Source: Zopfochytrium polystomum
Lineage: Eukaryota > Chytridiomycota > Chytridiomycetes > Chytridiales > Chytridiaceae
Assembly: GCA_025765615.1 (NCBI GenBank)
Contig: JAIVFJ010000415.1
Span: 1-44,576 of the forward strand
Length of the DNA stretch: 44,576 bases
Reading direction: 5' to 3'
A program made the position numbers and the translations under genes. This document shows positions 1 to 10,964 of this stretch, piece by piece (the stretch's first letter is position 1; each line of letters opens with the position of its first letter). Under the pieces are notes generated by a model, which ran no database searches, was not told the origin of the DNA, and worked only from the letters and a program-made list of their open reading frames with translations.

Positions 1-480
1 GGAGAAGAGAGGAAGTATTTATAGGGAAGGGGAGGAGAGAAAGAAGAAAAGAAGGAAGAAAGGGAGAAAAGAGAAAATGAAAGAAGGAACAATTTGGAAG
101 GATGGATCACTCTTTCAGCCACACCCCTCCAAATTTGGGGTGAACATAATTTGAGGCTTTGAGGCCACATCAGTGCAGGGACAGTGGCTTGAAAGGTGGG
201 AAAATGAGTAAAAATAAGAGTGAATAGGATGAATAAGGGGTGTGCCCCATGTGCTTAGGCTCATTCAGCACAAGGAACACAGGATGCTCTTTTATAGTGA
301 TAAACACTAAAGCCTGTGAGGGATGTGATGAATGGTAATAAAGATAAAATAAATATAGGGGGCCAATATAATGACATAGTCACAACTGGGGAAGAGCTGT
401 TAGGGAGACCCCAGCTAAGACCACGATCAGTGAGATTGGGAATCTCACACTGCCATGTTACCAAACGGAGGCTTGAATAC
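1..480. other. Intergenic, no gene recognised
   Basis: The first 100 bases are a purine-rich AG tract. The rest contains only short open frames with no recognisable product. A TATA-like string (CTATAAAAG) is present on the minus strand around 288-296. I see no coding signal that continues the MED12-like fragment beyond about 485. Confidence 0.4.
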
Positions 481-484
481 TATT

Positions 485-1373
485 TTAGAACAAGAGGTGG
501 CCACAGTCATGCACGCAAATTACCAGCATTTCCATTTGGCACAGAACGCCGCTCGATCTTCGGGTCTGAGCCACTTCCCAGCGTCGGAAACGAGGGTTTT
601 TTTCTCGAGAGTTTGTTTTCGTTGGCTGAACTCGAAGCAAATCCCACTGCCCTTGCATGAACTTGGTTACCTCTTTTGTCCACTCGAGAATCATGTCCCT
701 ACCCTGAGGTCCCAATCCTGAGTCCAGCTTCGCTGCCGCTGGATCATTATGTCAACAAAATTTCGACACAGAGAGAGCATCCACTCCGCCCCCATGTAGT
801 AGGCAGACTTTAATAAGCCACGATGCCCTCGTCAGAGGCAAATGCTTGTTGATAATCTCTTGAAGGAGCTCGGCCTTTGTTCTGGGGAAAAGCGCGAATT
901 AATCTCTCGAGATGGCTCCTCGGGAGGCAAACCTTGGTTCTGTCGGGACGACCGCAGCCAATGTTCGCATGGGGACATTGGGCTGAGAAAACTGAGATAT
1001 CCAGTTAAAGTTGTATGCTTGCCGCACGAATGCTTGAAAAGAAGGTTATTTAGGGAGATGCAAAGGTACAATTGATTAAAGACAAGTTCTACTGACGGTA
1101 GTATTTTCTGGTACTGTTGCTTCACACGACTGACTTCGGCTGCAATCTTTTGCAGTTTAAGCGTTACGCCTTGGTCGGACATGATCTTGTCCCTGTGTAC
1201 ATCAAATGCCGATAGGCTCTCATTCCAAGAAGACGGTGTGAGAACTGCGATGCACGGACGATCGAGAAGAACTACCTGCAGCGGGTTGTTGGGCATAAAT
1301 CCCTGTCGCATGTTGCTCTCCGTCAAGACATCTTCTCCCTGGCCGGGCCGCTGAGGAAATACATCCGCGAAAC
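485..1373 (-). pseudogene. MED12: MED12-like N-terminal fragment (Mediator kinase module)
   Basis: Mediator subunit 12 is part of the CDK8 kinase module, which regulates RNA polymerase II transcription in the nucleus. An exon starting at 1373, right after a pyrimidine-rich tract ending TCTCTGCAG, encodes ADVFPQRPGQGEDVLTESN then MRQGF. This matches the start of animal MED12 (DVYPQ...EDELTALNVKQGF, recalled). Further down, in other frames, come LERLIRAFPQNK (about 918-876), AELLQEIINKHLPLTRASW plus LIKV (874-805), and MILEWTKEVTKFMQGQWDLL (about 685-626). These correspond in order to the MED12 stretch around VPVMRAAWLIK and FMEWTQIITKYL. An extra base near 872-880 and an in-frame TGA near 753 break the frame. 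Some breaks could be introns or sequence errors. Homology fades at about 485, so only the N-terminal region is present. The exon lies about 90 bp from the boundary of the inverted duplication, and the first coding exon is not visible. Confidence 0.72.
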
Positions 1374-1995
1374 CTGCAGAGAAAAAATCAATTGGTTAGA
1401 AAGCGCCTGGGGTGCTCCCTTGACTTGCTTAGTTTGCCCGTCACGTCCAGCTGACGGTGAGAGGGCAGAAAGTTGCAACTCATTAATAGTGTGCAGAAAC
1501 ATCTGGGAGCAACGCGATTTATATTTGGGATTTGCCATGGCATAAGAAGTTGGTGTGGCCGAACAAAGCGAAAAGGAGGGAAGGAGAAGAAAGAAAGAAG
1601 TGGGAGAGGGTGCGGGGAGGGTGCGGGAGAGAGTTTGAGGCGAGAGGAAGGGATATGGGAATTGACGGTGGAAGGAAAAAGACAGCAAATCGGAACAATG
1701 TTATTGCAATTAAAGACAAGTCTAGGCTTGCGTCATGGCGTTTGCGCGGGGACGGACGCCGGTGGGCTCGGCTGCAGGCTGGCTGTTTTGCGGGGAAAGA
1801 AAGGGTTGAAGCACCGGTGTAAGTGGTCCGTGTTGAATTAAAATAGAAGACGGTGGGCTAAGGGAAAGGGGCGACGAAGTGGCTCGGGGGAAGGCGAAAA
1901 GCGGCATAAAAAAAAAGCCGGGGGGGGGGGGGGTTGTGTCGAAAAGGTGAGGGTTTGCGATTCAAGACGGCCATTCTATTCGAATGGGGAGAATG

Positions 1996-2026
<31 letters not shown>

Positions 2027-2338
2027 TGGACAATTTTGGCTTACGGTGGTCTAAGTGGCGCGTGGTTGACAAGCGGTTGTCTGGTTTGTTGGAGGCGGAT
2101 CGTTGTGTAAGTGAATCGCGGGTAGTAAAGCGGGATGAGGGGAAGAAAAGCAGCGAGTGGTGGCCTACAGTGGGCGATTAAGATTGGGCAAGATCTGCTC
2201 GAGGGGCCTATGAAAGGGGGGGTGGACAGTACGTATTAGTTAGCAAGTTCGAAACAAGTCGGGGCAAGGACGGATGGTGCTAAAAAACACTGCAACCAGC
2301 CGGCGCAGAAAAAAAAATAAAAAGTAAAACAATGAAAC

Positions 2339-3087
2339 CTTCGGTCTCGTCTATGTTCTTGCTTGTGTTCTTCTCGCTTGTGCTCTTCGTGCTTGTGTTC
2401 TTCGTCCGGAACTTGAGGGTGGTGGGGATCGCGTGGGGCTTGCGCTGCCGCGGCTCCGCCTGCTCCGCCTGCTCCTGCTCCGCCTGCTCCGCCTGCTTGT
2501 GGTCTGCAGTGGATGAAAAGAAGGATCATGGTGCAGATGTTCCAAAAAGGTGTTATTCAAACAAAGTCATTCTCGTTTGATCAGAAATAAAAAATTACTA
2601 TTCATGCAGAGAAACCCGCCTTACCGAGGTCTTAGCGGCGGGTGGTTGACAAGCTGACTGTTTTTTTCGTGGAGCGTTATCGCGATTGCCAGCAAGGTTC
2701 CATGGAAAATGGGAAGCGGTCAAATCGAGCGTTTTCCGACCAAAGACGTTCCGGGGATCAGGTCGGGTTAAACAAGCAAAAAAAAAATGAAAAAGAAGAA
2801 CCCCCCCAAAAAAAACGAGTGGTGGCTTACACTGGCCCCAAGGTATATTCGATGGGACTGCGAAAACGTAAGTGAGCAGCGCGGAGTCAGACCGGTGTGC
2901 GGAGGCTCAGCGCCCTTTCCCCACCCCTCCCCCACAAAAGAAATGCAAGAAAAACAGATAGAAACCGTCCGCCGTGTCTCTTTCTGTCCGACTGTGCCGT
3001 GACTGCAATTGCGAGGAAGACCGCCAACAGTAGAACGCCGACAACAACCGTCAACAGGCGGGGCTGGGTCGTGCGTTGCAGGAACAT
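2339..3087 (-). CDS. Small secreted repeat protein, left copy (partial model)
   Basis: This unrecognised gene has an identical layout in the right arm. The ATG at 3087 begins MFLQRTTQPRLLTVVVGVLL, continuing LAVFLAIAVTAQ: a basic start, a long hydrophobic core and a likely signal-peptidase site after AQ. A TATA box lies about 110 bp upstream. A downstream exon at 2339-2503, after the acceptor CCACTGCAG, encodes DHKQAEQAEQEQAEQAEPR and then TKNTSTKSTSEKNTSKN, so the mature part is a charged, repeat-rich chain. Both exons seem to end at a GTTTC donor, which is a weak donor. Small exons between them (one perhaps after the acceptor TTCGCAG near 2853) and the 3' exons are uncertain. One candidate 3' exon is the conserved frame at 1722-1907. 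The right copy has eight codons fewer in the Q-A-E repeat, in frame, which supports coding. Function is unknown. Confidence 0.5.
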
Positions 3088-3193
3088 TGTGCTTGTTTGC
3101 AAAAAGAGAAGTGAAGAAGACCTTGATGGGGTGGAGTAGCGAAATGGGAAGCGCAAGTTGGAGTGCTTTTCTGGCCGGGAGAAGCGGAGGCCG

Positions 3194-3201
3194 CTTTTAT
3201 A
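3194..3201 (-). promoter_or_regulatory. TATA box of left secreted-protein gene
   Basis: TATAAAAG on the minus strand, about 110 bp upstream of the ATG at 3087. The same element sits at the same spacing in the right arm (30758-30765). It lies in a conserved stretch containing GTGGATAACCTC. Confidence 0.6.
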
Positions 3202-4612
3202 CGTAAGAAGAGGTTATCCACCCCTCTTTTTTCGCAGTGGGTCGAGAGCAGTCACGCGTCGCGCACCCTCCACCGCAATGAGCGCGATCTCAAGCAGACA
3301 CGACCGCCGTTGTGGCTCCACCACCACCGTCTCAATTTTGCCGTGAACCCACCTTGTCGACCCCAACCCCTGTCTCTTGTGGCGAGAGAGTCCCCCCACC
3401 CGCCCTCCACCGGAGGACCTCCACCCAGATGGACAGACCACGAACAAACAGGCAGACAGACAGACAGTCAGTCAGTCAGTCAGTCAGTCTGTCTGTCAGA
3501 CATACTGTACAAGCTGAGCCACACACACACAGACAGACGGGAAACGGTGGTTCGTGGCTTCGCGACTAAATGCGATTTCCGTCGACGGGTGGGAGAAAAT
3601 ACCAACCGTTTTAGTGTCAGTTTCGGTGGAGGGTCCGCGTGCCTCTTCTGGTTTGCTCGCGTTTCTGCATTTCTGCAGGCAATAGAAAACAGTGGCTAGC
3701 CTCCGCTTCAATTACAAAAAAACGCTCCGGTTTTCTCTCTCTCTCAGTCTTGAATTCAACCGAGGACCAAGCTGCGCTTTTAGGTAATTTTCTTTTTTTT
3801 TTTAATTCCGAAGTGCAGACTTTTTTTTTTTTCTTCTTCTTCTTCCTTGAGAAGATGGTGCGACTTCTAACAGCGGATCAATGCCAACTCTATTCCAACT
3901 TGCTCTCCACGGAAACAGCATGCCCCATTCTCACAGTCGCACAGAAAGTCAAGTCTACCACTACTTGTTGTATTTGTTTATTCCTACTGCTTCTGTTTCA
4001 TCGCGGCCTGAAAGCAGGAGCGGTGAAAAGCAACCTTGAAGGATCGAGAGGTCTAAGGAGAGTTGTGTGAGGGTTCTAGGGAGACCGAGAACGGTGTGGA
4101 AGCACAGAGTGCTTCACTAGTGTATAACTTACACTTTCTTCGAATTTCCCTTTGCTTTAACGTGCCACCTGTTTGTCCTTTGCATAGTTTGCATTGGCTG
4201 ACCTGTGCATTTTCTGGTGAGAGGGGAAAAAATCGAACAGGGAAGCCCATCTCGTCAGTGATGTCTCCCTGCCTCCTGTCACTGCCACCACCTCCGTCTC
4301 CGCATCCCATCCCATCCCATCCTGGGAGTCCACGCAGCGTTTGACCCAGGGTCGCATGTTTGTCATCCGCTTGGTGTAAGGTAGTCCTGTGAGGCTTCCA
4401 CAGCCGAGCGTGCCAAGCTTGGATTAAGATCTGCATCGCAATCTGAACCTCATCCACAACCAGACACTACAGGATCAATTCGACAACCCACACACAAGAC
4501 CTCCACCCAGAGAACCTGCCGAGCCATTCCTACATGCCCAGTGATGTCAGCTACGACGCCAATACAGTTTACACCTGATGGCCCCACGCTTTGATGGGCA
4601 ACATACGCGTGA

Positions 4613-4875
4613 GTGGGGCAGGTAGCTTGCTCAGTATGCAGGGCAACTCGCAGCAATGGCGTCGAGGTACCAGGAGCCACTGGTGGTTCGCTACAAAACC
4701 AGGGCGCCTTCACAGACTACTCCCACGCGCAGCAGGTCGCCAAAGAATGGAGGGACGCCAGGCAGGAGGGAGAGCTGACGATTGAGGGCTTGAGTGACGC
4801 ACTTCAGGCCGCCTACCACCACATGTTGCGACTGGTGGCCTAAAAGGACATCCAGCAGTTTGTCCACCAGCTGTG
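4613..4875 (+). pseudogene. Coding-like remnant, unrecognised
   Basis: An open frame reads GAFTDYSHAQQVAKEWRDAR and QEGELTIEGLSDALQAAYHH, a helical, protein-like composition. It meets TAA at about 4841 and continues in the same frame as KDIQQFVHQL up to a GTGAGT donor at about 4870. A further protein-like stretch (HPENLPSHSYMPSDVSYDAN) lies at about 4502-4561, before a GTGAGT at 4610. Together these look like exons of a decayed gene, or of one with sequence errors. I do not recognise the family. Confidence 0.3.
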
Positions 4876-4879
4876 AGTC

Positions 4880-7012
4880 TCTGCTTCCTCTCCAAAAAAA
4901 GGCAAACAGCATCCATAAAAAAACTTCTCCAAATGTAGTCGGGACAGGAAATGGACGGGGTTGGACGGACAACAGCTGTCAAGGGTTATTTTTTCCTGTA
5001 TTTTTTTCTCTTGTTTCTCTTTCCCTTGCCTTCGAAGTTTGAACTATTAAGGAAACAGTGCAAACTAACAGCATCCACAAAGCGTGATTTCCTGTATTCT
5101 CGCAAAAGTCTCTTACGCTTGCACTTTTTTTCATTTAGAATAGTTTCTCTCCACCGACTTCACTGCCCTAGAATGTTACAACCTTCGTGGAGCCGGGTCC
5201 GAGCCTGTGGGCAACCCATACCTTTGCCGCTTGCGCTCCCTTTGATGGGCTTCACTTGGCCAGCCATCTTCGCCTCTTGAAATGCGGACGAAAAATATCT
5301 CGTGCAGGCCAAGCCCGCAAAGTCACGCACAGGACCGTCTCTCCCTCACTATACCTTACTCTAATCCTTTTTCGCGAGAACCGTCTCGGATTCACGCAAA
5401 GAAAGAAAACCCTCCCTTTCTCCAAAAGGGCTGCCACACAACAACTCCTTCGAAATAATCCTACGCTCTGTTCTTTCAAATACTTTATTTCACAAACTGG
5501 GAGACAAATGGGGGCCTTCGCATTGCCATCGCCATCCCCATCACCGCAACTCACCTCAGCTGCGTTCTGCCCCCCTCCCCTGCTCTCTAGTCCCTGCAAT
5601 TGCTCGGACTTGCGCTTTTTTGAGTGGGCAGATATCAGAACGTCGTTTCATTCCCCCAGTTTCCCCCCCTCATCTTGTTTCACGCTTCAACGCTGCCCAG
5701 CTGGCGCAAGCCAAAGCCAACTCGTTTTCAGTTCTATGACGAGTCTCACGCGCGATTTGCGCGTTTTCTGCTGCAGAACTCCCTTGGCGGGGATGCTGGC
5801 ACGTGGGTCTGGGATTAAAAAAATCGTCCTAGTGAAAAAAAAAACTGACTGCAAAACGCGGACGTAACGTAATTTATTTATTTGTTGCGGCGCTGATATG
5901 CTCGTCGACGTTGGTGTCGGATAACTGAATCATTTCTGTTTGATATTATAGGCAGGGATATTCGAAGCGTCGAGATCGAGCCGCTCGAAATTTATATTTG
6001 CTTCTGCTGCTGTTCTCCAGCTTGTCACTTTTGCCAAGGTTGGTGGTCTGCGGCCCCAACACGAAAACGTGATGCTCGTCTCCTCCCACCCCCATCCGAG
6101 TGGTCTGGCACGATGCCGTTGGCGATCGCAATCTCCCCTCGCAGCATCTCGCATAGGGGGGTCGTTACAGTTCAAATTATCCCTGGGATCGTGGCGGACC
6201 GACCCAAACCCATGAGCCTCTCCGACTTTACGTCCGGGCAAAACGCGTCTGCGTCCTTCATGTCGTTGATCTCAGTGAATGAGCGATTGCTCGAGTCTTT
6301 TTCTGCTCTCTGCACGTGCCCCAGCCGAGTTTGTCCCAAAAACCGAACAACTTTCCCCCTCAAAACAAAACCATGAAGGCCGCAAGAAGCCGTCGTCTCA
6401 GTCTATCGAGGTAATATTTTCTTTGCCGTATGCGCGTTTCTCGATTACAGCTCTAGCCCAAAAACTTTGGTTTATCAAGTTGTTTGCACGTTTCCTCAAA
6501 GCTCTTTTGGTGTGCAAATAGCCTTCATCTAACCTGAAAACAGAGCAAGGCTTGCCACGTCAAGGGACCAACCATCATTACAAAAACAAGAAAGAAAAAG
6601 AGCTGGAAGAAAGTGAAATCTGCTCAAGAGTCAAAACAACAAAAAATCAGAAACAACATGCACTTCATTGTGGTGAAAGCAAGATGACACTACTGCTGTG
6701 AGAGGTATCCAAGTTGCACAAAAATAAACAGTGGAATAAATGGTGGGAAAGCTGCAGTCCTACTGGGTGAAGCAATCAAATCCAGCGGTAGCCTGAAAAC
6801 TTTGGGTGACCAAGTGAAAATGAAAGGAAAATCATGACTGTAGACTGACAGCCAAATACCCACATGCAAGCTTCTTTTTTTGTTTCAGCAGGTCTGCTAT
6901 CTCTTGTCCAGTCTACCAACAGTTGATTTTTACTTGTTTTTCAGGTGGTCGCCCAGAGCTTTCAAGCTGGCACTGAAAAGCATTTCAAAGAGGTATCAGG
7001 AGGTCCTAAAGC
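4880..7012. other. Gene-poor stretch with short coding-like scraps
   Basis: No confident gene. On the minus strand between about 6363 and 5930 there are protein-like scraps in different frames (for example EINDMKDADAFCPDVKSERL and EMLRGEIAIANGIVPDHSDG) that could be remnants of a spliced or broken gene. The remainder, especially 6540-6880, is AT-rich with no clear signal. Confidence 0.3.
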
Positions 7013-7099
7013 GCTACCGGGTGGACTTGAACCACCAACCTTGCGGTTTGCTGTGCATGTCTAACAGCCGCACGCGCTAACCAGTTGCGCCACGGCAGC
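7013..7099 (-). tRNA. tRNA-Asn (GTT) with 14-nt intron
   Basis: On the minus strand the acceptor stem GCTGCCG pairs with CGGTAGC (one G-T wobble). The D arm is GCGC...GCGC. The anticodon stem TGCGG/CCGCA encloses CTGTTA plus extra bases, and the T arm is GGTGG-TTCAAGT-CCACC. The anticodon loop holds about 14 extra bases beginning just 3' of the anticodon, the usual position for a eukaryotic nuclear tRNA intron. Removing them gives a 73-nt tRNA with anticodon GTT, decoding asparagine. Confidence 0.92.
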
Positions 7100-7410
7100 C
7101 TGTGCTCACAGTATCGTGCTTGTGACAGTAGACAACATTTTTACACTTTCACCACGTCCCTCCTTTTGTCTGTCTTCAATCTCACTCTCGCTCTCTCTCT
7201 CTCATCATGCACTCTGTCTCCCTCACGCACACACACACTGGGGAACTTGGTCCCAGTGTGTGTGATCATTTTATTCTTGCTCAGAGCCAGCAAGCAGTCA
7301 AAGTACAGCAAAATGCCAGCATGACCTGTGGCTCTCGCTTTCGCACCTTTTGGGCGTCACCTGCTGACGTTGAAATGCTTCCCCTGGGAGTGCAGGTGCC
7401 AGGAGAGAAG

Positions 7411-7482
7411 AGGACCCAGCCGGGGTTGATCCGGCGACCTGTCGATCTGCAGTCGACCGCTCTACCACTGAGCTATAAGTCC
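7411..7482 (-). tRNA. tRNA-Cys (GCA)
   Basis: On the minus strand the acceptor GGACTTA pairs with TGGGTCC (with G-T wobbles), the D arm is GCTC...GAGC and the anticodon stem-loop is GTCGA-CTGCAGA-TCGAC. The T stem is GCCGG/CCGGC and the discriminator base is T, as expected for cysteine. There is no intron. The T loop begins with A (ATCAACC) instead of T. Confidence 0.92.
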
Positions 7483-9556
7483 CTGTGCTGTGCCACACAA
7501 TACAAGAATTCTTGTCACCCCTTACTGTTGTTTTTTTTTGTTTTTTTTTTTTTTTTTTTAAGGGAAATGGAGCTTTGCTTGCTGGTGATGTTTCTTTGCG
7601 AGCTCCTCCTCAGGCCTCATGTGTTGTGTGTCAAATTCTCCCTTGCAAGTGTGTTCCCACCAATCAGGCAGGAGTAGGATGAGACAGCAGCATTACACAG
7701 GACCAGTTCATTCAGTCCCACACACAGCAGTTGTGCTTTGCTCATTTGCATCTGCTTCCCCACCACCACAAATCAGAAATTACAGAGAGAGAAAGAGAGA
7801 GACAAAGGGAAGAAGGGAGAGAGAAAGGATGAAAGTGGGTGGCTCACCCATCCCTCATCTCTCCCACTTTAGAGAGTGATAAGGCTTAACACTGCTCAAA
7901 TCAAATCCAAACAAGGTCCAATTTGGGTCTGATTCAAAAAATTGAATCAAATCAAATCAGATGGTTTTTTGCTGAATAAGCTGTTTCTATTTGATTCAAA
8001 ATTCTTCTCTGGTAATTTCTGTTCCATTTGGCGCAATTTGGCAAATCAAATGTCAGGTGTACTGCAAATATTTGTGATTTGTGGTTAAAAACTTACAGTG
8101 CTGTACTGAAAACCTTTTTTTTTCTCACCACCACAAATGCACTTTGTTTTCAATGTAAAGAAGAAAACATTTAAAATATATTTTTTCTTTATTGATTTTC
8201 AATTGTTCAACTGCAAATGACATTGAGAAATGGTGTGAAACGAGTGAGAAAAAAAAGGTTTTCTGCATCTTGCTGGAAAATAAATCGAGTCAATTTGCAG
8301 ATCTAGCCAGAGTAAAACCCTACAGAGCAACTGCTCACCCATTCCTAAACCAAAACATTTGGGAACAGGAGAATGAATGAAAAAAGCCATAATCAGGGTC
8401 ATGTGAGCTTGCCCCCCCAGGAGCAAAGCCTTGTGCTTGGAGGGAGAATTCTCACCTCCGACTCCCAAGTACCTGAAACGGCAACCACCGTATTCTTCCC
8501 ACAGTGCACCCCTGCATGCGTTGTCCTCTAATTTGATGCCAAGCATGCCAGTAACTTGTGGTGCAAGGTGATGAATTGCTAATGTTGTTGGACACTTGGC
8601 TTTCTGCTTGTGATGCAGCAATTCCCTCTCCGGCAGAGCAGAGGTTACCACTAACCCCTTCCCACGTTTGATGATAATGTTGCTGAGCAGGAAAGGCTGG
8701 GCAAGGGTGGTGGCAAAAGAGCAATGCTTTTCTGACTTTCCTGAAACTGACGACTCTCCTTCTTTAGAACCTGTCAAGCCACCACTTGACTCTTACCGCC
8801 AATTATCCAACTCTCCTCCTGACAGTGCTCCCTCCTCTTGTACTCGCCAGCAACTGTGCCAGGCATCTGAGGGGACAGCTGGGTCATGAAGACAGTCATC
8901 ATACCCAAATTCCTTGCTTGCATATTGTTCAAATATTCACTCAGAAGTATGGTTGTACAGTTTTGGTGAGTCGCAATATTCAGTTGAAAATGCATTCAAG
9001 GGGTCCCTTACATTCTTTGTGGTGGAAGGGCAATTTGAACAAAATTATCTGGCCTTGAGCTGGTGAGCTCCTGTATCAACTGTGTTGTGAAAGTCTGCTG
9101 ATCATGTTTCTTGTTGTCACAGCTCACTGAAGGACAACAGAACTTTCACATCCCAAGATGAAGTGATGCATTTGAAGAGTGGGTTTGAGATTTTAATTGT
9201 TTTTGTTCTTTTTTTTTTGTTCATCCCAAGCTCCTGCAACTGACATGCACTCCACATGCAATGCAATGTGTGTGGTGGTGGCAACTGCTGATAATCTCTT
9301 CTTTTGCATCAGCAAGCAGTCCCCGTGCTTGCCTGTGGTTGAACCTTCATTGCCCAGCAGAATGGCTTCAGCATGGACCACAGCTCAAATACTCTTACAA
9401 CTACTGGGGCTTGGCAGTGTTCTATATTGCAATTGTTTCCCACTTTTTGGTCTCCTTCAAGTAGCTGAGGCGAGTTTCCTGTTGGAGACATAACTGGCGC
9501 TGGTCAGTGGTACTAGAAGTCAAAAGATTGCTAGTTTATTGATGCAGTTTCCCACC
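7483..9556. other. AT-rich intergenic region
   Basis: This stretch holds poly-T tracts, purine tracts and a run of CAAATCAAATC-like repeats (about 7897-7960). A minus-strand open frame of 192 codons spans 8199-8777. Its product matches no family I know and its composition is not clearly coding, so I do not call it a gene. Confidence 0.35.
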
Positions 9557-10964
9557 TTCACATTCTGCATCCAACTGTGACAAAATTTGATGAGAGGATT
9601 GCAAACTGTTGCTCCAAAAACGTCAGCGGGTGGGCGACTCGAACAACAGGGCACAAAAACCGGAATGATCGAAAAACAGGAGAAAAATATGACAATTCAA
9701 ATAAACGGTGGTAAAGGAGAAAACAAAAACGGGGGGGGGGGGAGGGGGGAAGAGAACGCGCTAACGTAAACTCTGAGTGTGTTTGGGGAGACGAAAGGGG
9801 CCGGGAGGATGGAGAAGGCGCAGTGGTGTTTGCAGCAGTAACTACTACGAGGTCTGGTGGGACCGGACGCTGTCCAGTGCGGCCGGCGGGACGTCCTGAA
9901 GCGTGGCGCCGCCCCTTCTGCCGCCGACGAGTCGGAGCAACGAACAGCCGGCAACAACGGTTGCCTATCGTCACGTCTTCGGTCACACAGGCGGCTTGAG
10001 TCGGTTCAGTGGCTGCGGGTTCGACTTCTCCGAGCTGGGCGAAACGCTCGACGACGGCGGCAATTAGTGAGCCCCGCAAGGGCGTGTTGAACGACGGTGG
10101 CGACGGAGATGTACTAGCGGCACCGTGGGCAGGTCGCGGAAGAAGATTAACTCGAGGTCAAGACCATTCGTCGGTGGACTTGGGTTTGACTTTCGTGGGG
10201 AGGCGGGAAGTAGTACGTGGTGAGATTAAAGACCATCCCTTTGAGCTTAAAAAAAAAGGGGATGTGCGAGAGACTCACCATTCCACAGTGAGGGCTGCAT
10301 GGAACGGTCGTCTTTGACGGCACGAAAATGTCCCACGGACCGCCGGCACGTAGAAGGCAGCCTGGCGCGTCGCAAACGGCTGCGCTCCGGACCGCCAGCG
10401 CTGGCCGTGCCGCCCGCTTTGGGCTCCGCCAGAACCATCAACTACGTAGACGACAGCACCGCTCTCAGCGTATTCGAGCAGCGCTTCCAGTTGCCGCAAA
10501 AGCCAGCGCCGATCGGGTCGCCCCCCGAACTCCTTTTCTCTCCCCTCAGCAAAAACTGCCGACTGGTCCGAGTGGCAGATCCTTCTCTTCCAGAACGAGC
10601 GTGCACGGCCCTCATCGTGGACTCTTTAATGGCCCGCTCAGCCGTCCTGGCGGTGTCGCCGCCACCTGGATTGTGCCTGAGAGCCCGCAACTCACGCCGA
10701 TCTCCGTCGCGAGTGCCTGCAAGCGATTCAAGCAGGCAGGCAGAAGGCGACCGAGCTTTCCGAGGCCACGCGCTTTCCTCAAGACAAAGCAAAGCAAAAT
10801 CATGCCGATAATTCGAGCTGTTTCCTTTTCGAGTCAGTCAATTATTGCCTCGCTGCACATGCTTTCTCGACGAACAAATTCGGGGAGGAAGGAGGGAGAA
10901 GACAAAAACAAGAACGAACGAACAAACGAGCAAACGAAACGACCCTGCTGGAAGCGCAGCAACG
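9557..10964. other. GC-rich island, possible unresolved minus-strand gene
   Basis: The composition shifts to GC-rich directly upstream of the TIR-kinase gene. On the minus strand, 10499-10275 reads EALLEYAESGAVVYVVDGSG and runs into a GTGAGT donor at about 10281-10276. Downstream, LKGMVFNLTTYYFPPPHESQ (about 10249-10190) and SLIAAVVERFAQLGEVEPAA (about 10070-10011) also look protein-like. A divergent gene sharing the promoter region is possible, but I cannot assemble consistent exons or name a product. Confidence 0.3.

Larger units (their letters stand above)
1465..4404. repeat. Left arm of large inverted duplication (blocks R and Q)
   Basis: This segment is highly similar, in reverse complement, to 29690-32512 (block R, about 1465-4080) and to 33740-34055 (block Q, about 4085-4404). 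Shared landmarks include a 65-codon open frame with a poly-Lys start (1984-2181 here, 31776-31973 on the other strand), a 61-codon frame (1722-1907, 32060-32245), a TATA box, a signal-peptide exon and a GACA/GTCA microsatellite (about 3453-3500). The arms differ by scattered substitutions and indels, so they are not an assembly echo of one locus. Homology starts near the CAGAAAGTTGC string at 1465. At the other end it stops at the string GAGGCTTCCACA near 4404. Confidence 0.9.

Noticed and set aside
4841..4843. In-frame TAA inside a protein-like segment as evidence of a reassigned genetic code
   Set aside because: The kinase, lactonase and reverse-transcriptase frames use no in-frame TAA, TAG or TGA and end at normal stops, so nonsense decay or error is the simpler reading.
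8199..8777. 192-codon minus-strand frame
   Set aside because: No recognisable domain and no splice or promoter support; possible repeat debris, so not called as a gene.
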